Origin: Struthidea cinerea
Lineage: Eukaryota; Chordata; Aves; Passeriformes; Corcoracidae
Assembly (NCBI GenBank): GCA_013397865.1
Contig: VZTI01003113.1
Coordinates: 430,884 to 494,883, forward strand
DNA: 64,000 nucleotides
Direction of reading: 5' to 3'
Part shown: in pieces, positions 59,201-64,000 of the stretch
How the letters are laid out: each line of letters begins with the position of its first letter
How positions within the stretch are numbered: the stretch's first letter is position 1
Translations under genes and position numbers: made by a program
Notes under the pieces: model-generated
The model's input: the letters and a program-made list of their open reading frames with translations, nothing else
Told to the model about the DNA's origin: nothing
The model's database searches: none

Positions 59201-62200
59201 AGATTCTGATTGTGTTCTAATAGTGATGAATCCTTAAAAGTATTACCAAGACAAGCTAAATTTTGCTCTCCTGTCTTTGCCTGTGGCTCATAAAATAGTT
59301 ACATATTGAATGGAGATCGCTTAATCATTTCTCATGTTTCTGGATGGACTTTTTTTTAAATTCATCCACTGGATTTGAGCATCAAGAAAGAACTCAAGCT
59401 TTCATTATAAAGCAGAAATTTCAGAATTTCAGTCTGTGCCAAGCAAGGCTAAATTGCATTTTTCAGCAGAAATTTGGTGCCAAGTTACAAACTGCTGACG
59501 GGTTTCTATTTTTCCTTGCTTTGTCTTGTGTCTTAACTGCAGCATTTGTGTCAGTTTAAATAAAAAGCTTGTTGGGCCAAGATTGTGTCCAGTGGGATGA
59601 TTTGGGAAAAACTGACGCATGGTCTTCATGTTCTGCATGTTCTACAGATCTGCACACTTGAGTGCCAGTGATTCGACTCACTGTCACCTAAAACCAGAGG
59701 AGATAAGAATGTATTATATTTTGCATAGATGCTGATGGGAAGAGACTAAATACGTTTGTGAACATAATGCATTTCAACTTTTTTTCAGTTTTGCTTAATA
59801 TTATTACAAACCGTTATAAACATAACAATTACCTGGTACTTTGGGTGACATTATAGGAGACAAAATTATTGATACTCACCTGCATTGGCCCACCAAGGTC
59901 TAGTCCATGTTGAAGACCCTTTCTTCCCTCTGCTGCAAGTTGGGAAAGACTGACACTTCCCCAAAGCAATGGAATGCCAGGGGTGGTGATATGGGTGTGT
60001 TCTTTTCATTGCGAAATTCTACCAAAGCTCCATTACCTTGGAGATGATCCTGCAGCATTTCTAAATGTGTGTCTTTAAAAATCGAAGGGTTCATTCCTGG
60101 TAAACCTAGATGGTTTTGTTTCTTTTCACAGGCTACCAGATTTGGATCTCAAGCAAGTCAAAAGGTGATTATAGATTTAGCTCTTAGTCAGTGTAATTGT
60201 CTTTAAATGCCATGTGTTTGCCTGCACCAATTGACTTAGATTTGATCATCAACAGGCCAGTGTGGTTTTCCTTCACAGTGCACAGCAGTATTTAGTTCTA
60301 GCTTTTAATTCCATGGGAATTGCAATCAGCTGCAGTGATCAAATTAAGCAAGAGATAAACAGGGATACTCTGCTGTTTGTTCCTGTTGGATGTATTGGAG
60401 AGGCTGCAGAGCTTGCAAACTTAACATCCCCTTATCTTACTTCTGTGAATCTTAAATGTGGTCTATCCTGAAGTAGTTTTCTAGGTGATATAATACAATG
60501 CAAGCCATCTTCCCATGGCTAAAGCCTAATAAGATGTTACAAATGTGAACTGCTCATTATTAATAAATCAATTTGCCTGTGTGTATTTTAAAAAGTAGCA
60601 ATGACAAAAGCATTTCATTTATCAAACTGGGGTTAAAACAGAGACAGTCAGAACTACACAGAGCTCTGACATAAGCAAGATCTGTCTGTAAGGGAAAGTT
60701 TTAAATTCAAATGTAAAACTATATAAAAGAATGGGATTCCTAATTTGCCTGGTTCTGAGTGAGATAAGCCTTACATATATTTATAGATGGCTCAGGAGTT
60801 TTAATTGAACTCTAACTCTTGTGTATGTGCACCATTACTCTGATTTGCTTTCTGATAGGCATAGAAAGTACTGCTCAAAACAGATGTGCCAGCTGCAGGT
60901 GTTGGTGTTCAGACAGGTCTATGCACTGGGATATTAATCCTTTAAATGGCCAAACTTGGGCATGTTTGCAACAAAAATGCCTTGTTAAAGCACCCAAACT
61001 TCTGCTTCAAAACTTTAAAGTGTTTACTGCTTGGCTTAAGAAAAATTAGTTTTTCTACAGGTCTTCCTCTTCACTCCTTCTGGCAGTTTCCCTTTTAGAA
61101 GCTGTTCTTTCTTTAGAATTATTAACAAATAGAAATATAATATTAAGTTTAAAAGCTCATCACATCTACTGACAATGACCACAGCAACATGATGCTCTAC
61201 AGTCTAAGCTGTGTTACTGAAGGTTAACTTTTGTTCCTGAAACTTCTGACCCTTTGCAGAACAGGTTTAACACATTTTTGATGCACTGCATTTGTTAAAA
61301 GTGTGTTTGGGGCCAAGTGACCAAACACCTTTCACTGTTTCTCTTGTCAGTAGATGTTAAAAGTTGGAAAAGGTTCATGCTACTTAATTTGCCTGAAAAA
61401 ATGCTGCCGATTTTTTGCTAAAAGCTGCTTCTACCTTCCTTGCTCTTTTCTCTTTTGCTCTCTGGGTAAAGTTTTGGGGCTACAAGCAGCAGCCAGAGCC
61501 GGTAACACCCTCACATCTGTTCTTGTGCATGGACTCCTTGTCTGTTCGTGCTGAATACGTGCATTTGCTCCTGAGCTGTCTTTTCTTTTTCTGCCTTACA
61601 TCAAACCTGTTTAGAATAATGTTGTGTGTTTTGTATGGTAACATTTCTTCAAACCTACTTAAAATTTGTTCAGTTGGGTAGAGATACCCAAGCTGTGCAC
61701 TGTCCAAAAATTGACTGTGCTGTTGTCCACGTTCTGATGATTTCAGGATTTCTGTTTGCATGTCTGCCCCAGGAATGTGCCAAGAGCTGGGTGTTGTTGG
61801 AAGGCAGACACTTGAATGAAGTGTTTGTAATGGTGGTTAGAGTGCTGTCCTAAATTCAGCAATAGGAAGGAAAGATGAAGTGATTCAGATGAAAATACAG
61901 TTGTACCCAAATCTTTCCATTCCACATTTACAAAATTATGTGCTTGACTAAGAGGGATCAGATAAGAATTCTTTCTAATTGTAGCAGTGACTCCACTTAG
62001 GACACCTGAACTGTTAGTCTGGGTGTATTACACTCTTTATTATAAACAGTTTGCTGGGTTCAGTAGACTCCAAAGGGTTTTTCAAAGGTGAGAACACCCC
62101 TTTCTTGTTTTTCTTAAACACTTTGTAGCCTCACTTCCAAAGGTAACCAGCCTTTTGTGATTTGCATTCATGTTTCTCACTGGGTGGAAGTGGGGTTTCC

Positions 62201-63348
62201 TTTTACCTTTGCTTCTCAAAGAACTTCTATCCTGTAAGGAGTAGAAGTACTGGAGACAATGGTTGGGGAAAGGGGAGATCCTGGGAATGCTGTGGCTAAG
62301 AGAAAGGCTTCTTAGACACCTGGGAGTCTGTGGAGGAAAGATGTTTAAGGTGCTCCATTCCCAGGAAGAACTTGAGTGAAGACTCACACCCTGAGCGATG
62401 GTAGTGATAAAATACGAACCCTTAGGAAATGGAACTTAATTGCCTGGCATATTGGCCCTTTTGGATTAACCAGGATCATTCAGAAGGCACTCAGTTTGAT
62501 ACGGCAATTGTAAAGAAAGCTTAAATCTGTCAAAGGCTTAACATGGTAGTAGAGCAAGGAATGATTTCAAACTCTTCTAAACCTGCTGTCCTTGTCAGTA
62601 TTGCCTTAGGAAAGTAATTTTGTGACTTAGACTGTGGGCTTACATTTTTGTAAACTGCCTCTGAAGTACAATATCCTTGTGCGTCTTGTTCTGGATTGCA
62701 ACAGATTTCTGAAGTTCATTGGTTTTTTTCTCCCTGCAAACCCGGAGCTTTAAAAAAATAACAAAAATCTTCTGTCACAGCTTTGGCTCTTGTCTGTTGC
62801 TCAGAAGCACTTGGGCTCTTACTAACAGATGACAATTGGAGCACTACAAGACAGAGGAATTGGGGGGAAATCAGCCCAAAAGACCTAATTCTACAAGGAA
62901 TTTAATTAGCATGGAAAAATAAGGGGGGGATGAGGTCAGTTCTTCCAGATATTCAGCTGCAGGCATTAGCAAGGGGCCCATCCTTGAAGCTGTTGCTGGT
63001 TGAACCATTGCTTCTGCTTCCAGTGCAAGGTCAGACTTTGCTTGGGCTCTGGGCATCTATTGCCATGTCTATCTGATTTTAATTTATTGTCTTTTAATGT
63101 TCTCCTGCAACACTTTGCTGTGTGTGCTTTTCAGCTCATTCTGCTTGTATGAATCAAAGCTAAAGGCTTCATGTGTTTTTTGGAGATACTGCTGAGAAAT
63201 GAGCCTGCAGAAGGTGTTGCCTGTGGGTTTTTATTGGGGTTTTTCTAAAAGAAAATATAACTGACTTTGTTTTTGTTTTGCTTTTAAATAGGCATCAGAG
63301 TTAGGTCAGACATTAAATGAAAATGTTCTCAAACCTGCACAGGAAAAG
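53222..63348 (+). CDS. ARFGAP1: ARFGAP1, ADP-ribosylation factor GTPase-activating protein 1 (spliced, 3'-partial)
   Basis: Nine coding exons (53222-53281, 54134-54243, 55220-55391, 56301-56401, 57069-57155, 57645-57741, 59100-59156, 60132-60164, 63292-63348) join into 258 codons with consistent phases and GT-AG introns throughout. Residues 1-120 or so form the ArfGAP domain, with zinc finger C22-X2-C25-X16-C42-X2-C45 and catalytic arginine R50 in GKHRGLG. Residues 200-235 form the ALPS1 motif, rich in S, T and G, with L207, W211 and F214 on the hydrophobic face. The protein stimulates GTP hydrolysis on ARF1 at the Golgi, driving COPI coat cycling, and ALPS1 targets it to highly curved membranes. 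ARFGAP1 is about 400 residues in vertebrates, so ALPS2 and the C-terminus are beyond the right edge. The start ATG (AATCATGG) has A at -3 and G at +4. Confidence 0.97.
54134..54243 (+). CDS. ARFGAP1: ARFGAP1 coding exon 2 (zinc finger and catalytic arginine)
   Basis: The exon encodes residues 21-56 and two bases of codon 57, from VCFECGAFNPQWVSVTYG through ICLECSGKHRGLGVHL. It holds all four zinc ligands and R50. The acceptor is CTCTCACAG and the donor GTCAGC, with a split AG-T serine codon. In the plus frame the ORF reads on into the intron by chance. Confidence 0.97.
54810..54861 (-). mobile_element. CR1 LINE 3' tail fragment
   Basis: The plus strand reads GACATAGAATCATAGAATTG, then AAGGTTGGAAAAGACCTCTA and AAATCATCAG: the extreme 3' end of a CR1 in reverse complement. 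Only about 50 bp remain. It is antisense to ARFGAP1. Confidence 0.9.
55220..55391 (+). CDS. ARFGAP1: ARFGAP1 coding exon 3
   Basis: The exon completes S57 and encodes residues 58-114: FVRSVTMDKWKDIELEKMKA, then GGNSKFREFLESQDDYDP and KYNSKAAALFRDQ. This is the helical second half of the ArfGAP domain. The acceptor is GCTTTTCAG and the donor GTAAGC, ending in phase 0. Confidence 0.97.
56301..56401 (+). CDS. ARFGAP1: ARFGAP1 coding exon 4
   Basis: The exon encodes residues 115-147 and two bases of R148: VATVAEGKEWSIETSPARNW and TPPQPKMSLSSAH. It ends the ArfGAP domain and starts the proline- and serine-rich linker. The acceptor is CCTCTTGTAG and the donor GTACGT. A nearby in-exon AG at 56309-56310 was rejected as acceptor because family sequence requires the VATVAEG start. 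Confidence 0.94.
57069..57155 (+). CDS. ARFGAP1: ARFGAP1 coding exon 5
   Basis: The exon completes R148 and encodes residues 149-176 and two bases of G177: SAGQSHTATAPSDK and AFEDWLNDDVSSYQ. The acidic FEDWLNDD block is characteristic of ARFGAP1. The acceptor is TTTATTTCAG and the donor GTAATG. Confidence 0.96.
57645..57741 (+). CDS. ARFGAP1: ARFGAP1 coding exon 6 (start of ALPS1)
   Basis: The exon completes G177 and encodes residues 178-209: GQENRYVGFGNTVNPPKKED and DFLNNAMSSLYS. The last ten residues (200-209) begin the ALPS1 amphipathic helix and include L207, a residue known to be critical for membrane binding in mammalian ARFGAP1. The acceptor is CCTGTGGCAG and the donor GTAAGG. Confidence 0.97.
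59100..59156 (+). CDS. ARFGAP1: ARFGAP1 coding exon 7 (ALPS1 core)
   Basis: The 57-bp exon encodes residues 210-228, GWSSFTTGASKIASAAKEG, the core of ALPS1. The helix has a polar face of S, T and G, with W211, F214 and I221 on the other side. The acceptor is TTCTTTAAAG and the donor GTAAGT, with both ends in phase 0. Confidence 0.96.
60132..60164 (+). CDS. ARFGAP1: ARFGAP1 coding exon 8 (33-bp microexon)
   Basis: The 33-bp exon encodes residues 229-239, ATRFGSQASQK, the end of ALPS1. The acceptor is TTTTCACAG and the donor is the weak GTGATT. It is in phase 0 at both ends, so skipping would keep the frame. Confidence 0.93.
63292..63348 (+). CDS. ARFGAP1: ARFGAP1 coding exon 9
   Basis: The 57-bp exon encodes residues 240-258, ASELGQTLNENVLKPAQEK. 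The acceptor is TTTTAAATAG and the donor GTAACT, with both ends in phase 0. It is the last ARFGAP1 exon in the window; the following VKEG-type exon with ALPS2 was not found before the right edge. Confidence 0.96.
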
Positions 63349-64000
63349 GTAACTTTGGAACTAGTAAATGACTTGCTGAGAAATGGTTATACTCACTCAG
63401 GGAGTGGTTGATTCCTCCTGCCACAGCTGCCCAGGTTCTCGGGGTTTTTCTGTAAAGGGGAAACATCAAACAACTCAAAGTTAGGCTGTTATCAGAAAAA
63501 TGTTGATGAGGGGTACATTCCTTCCACCAACCTTTCTCGTGTCCACCAGAGTCTGTCACATTCGTTCTTGTTAGATACCATTTTATAGATGTCATGCTTT
63601 CAATAATGGAAGATGGAACAAGGGGAAAATGCACCCTAAATGGAAATAAAATCGGTTATTTAAGTATAGATATATTTACATCTATTAGTAGTTGTATCTC
63701 AGAGTGTTAAGTTCCTAGTGTTTTACCCATCTACCTGCCAGCTTATTTTAATTCAGTCAAACAACTTTGAGCCATTTGAAAAGAATGTTTTAATGATATT
63801 GCAAACTAATTTCTCTTTCATTACCTTTATTAATTCACCGTTCTTTACATGGCGTTTCAAACCACAGGAGAAGACTCTAATTGGTTTTCCATTCCCTAGA
63901 ATTATCCACAGCTTATTTCAGAGGGCTTAGATGCATTATTTTCAGGGTTATTTTTAGGGTGCATTTCCTTGAGCTGATTTTTATTTTGTAGGACAATTTA
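63349..64000 (+). other. ARFGAP1 intron 10 (partial)
   Basis: The sequence after donor GTAACT is AT-rich and runs off the right edge. I looked for the next expected exon (VKEGKIFDD-type) and did not see it. Confidence 0.8.

Larger units (their letters stand above)
57742..63291 (+). other. ARFGAP1 introns 7, 8 and 9
   Basis: Intron 7 is 57742-59099, intron 8 is 59157-60131 and intron 9 is 60165-63291. Short open frames on both strands (for example 57660-58184 minus, 62082-62387 minus) carry no domain. I recognise no mobile element in this stretch. Confidence 0.75.

Overview
The window is nuclear DNA from a vertebrate, almost certainly a bird. It is mostly non-coding, its two genes are split into short GT-AG exons, and it carries several 3' fragments of CR1 LINEs, the dominant avian retroposon. 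A CR1-rich non-avian sauropsid cannot be excluded from sequence alone. A run of 109 N at 39007-39115 shows it is a draft assembly.

Two genes stand head to head. On the minus strand, 1-38875 carries the first four coding exons of NKAIN4, a four-pass membrane protein that interacts with the Na,K-ATPase beta subunit. These are exon 1 (38822-38875), exon 2 (14555-14692), exon 3 (13950-14030) and exon 4 (5279-5476), giving 157 codons in frame. The last exons, with the C-terminal EEEDSFDF-type tail, were not found and should lie beyond the left edge. Intron 1 is about 24 kb. On the plus strand, from about 49.6 kb to the right edge, is ARFGAP1, the GTPase-activating protein for ARF1 at the Golgi. 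It has a probable non-coding first exon ending at 49716, then nine coding exons (53222-63348) giving 258 codons. These cover the complete ArfGAP zinc-finger domain and the first ALPS curvature-sensing motif; the rest is beyond the right edge. Human NKAIN4 and ARFGAP1 are likewise divergent neighbours on 20q13.33, so the pair looks like conserved synteny. The two products have no known joint function.

The genes are about 10 kb apart and each starts in its own CpG-rich block: about 38.64-39.24 kb for NKAIN4, interrupted by the gap, and about 49.06-49.73 kb for ARFGAP1. The ARFGAP1 block contains a full ZNF143/Staf-type motif, a G-quadruplex-type tract and a YY1-like site. Introns and intergenic DNA hold seven recognisable CR1 fragments, microsatellites, homopolymers, a perfect 194-bp tandem duplication (26021-26408), and AT-rich patches with homeodomain-type cores that could be conserved enhancers.

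I found no CRISPR array, tRNA, rRNA, viral gene, toxin gene or plausible new protein-coding system. The long open frames outside the two genes look like chance frames or repeat-derived sequence. The observations most worth checking are the perfect tandem duplication, the ARFGAP1 promoter motifs, a CCAAT-pair region in NKAIN4 intron 1, and the sequence missing from the NKAIN4 5' end.
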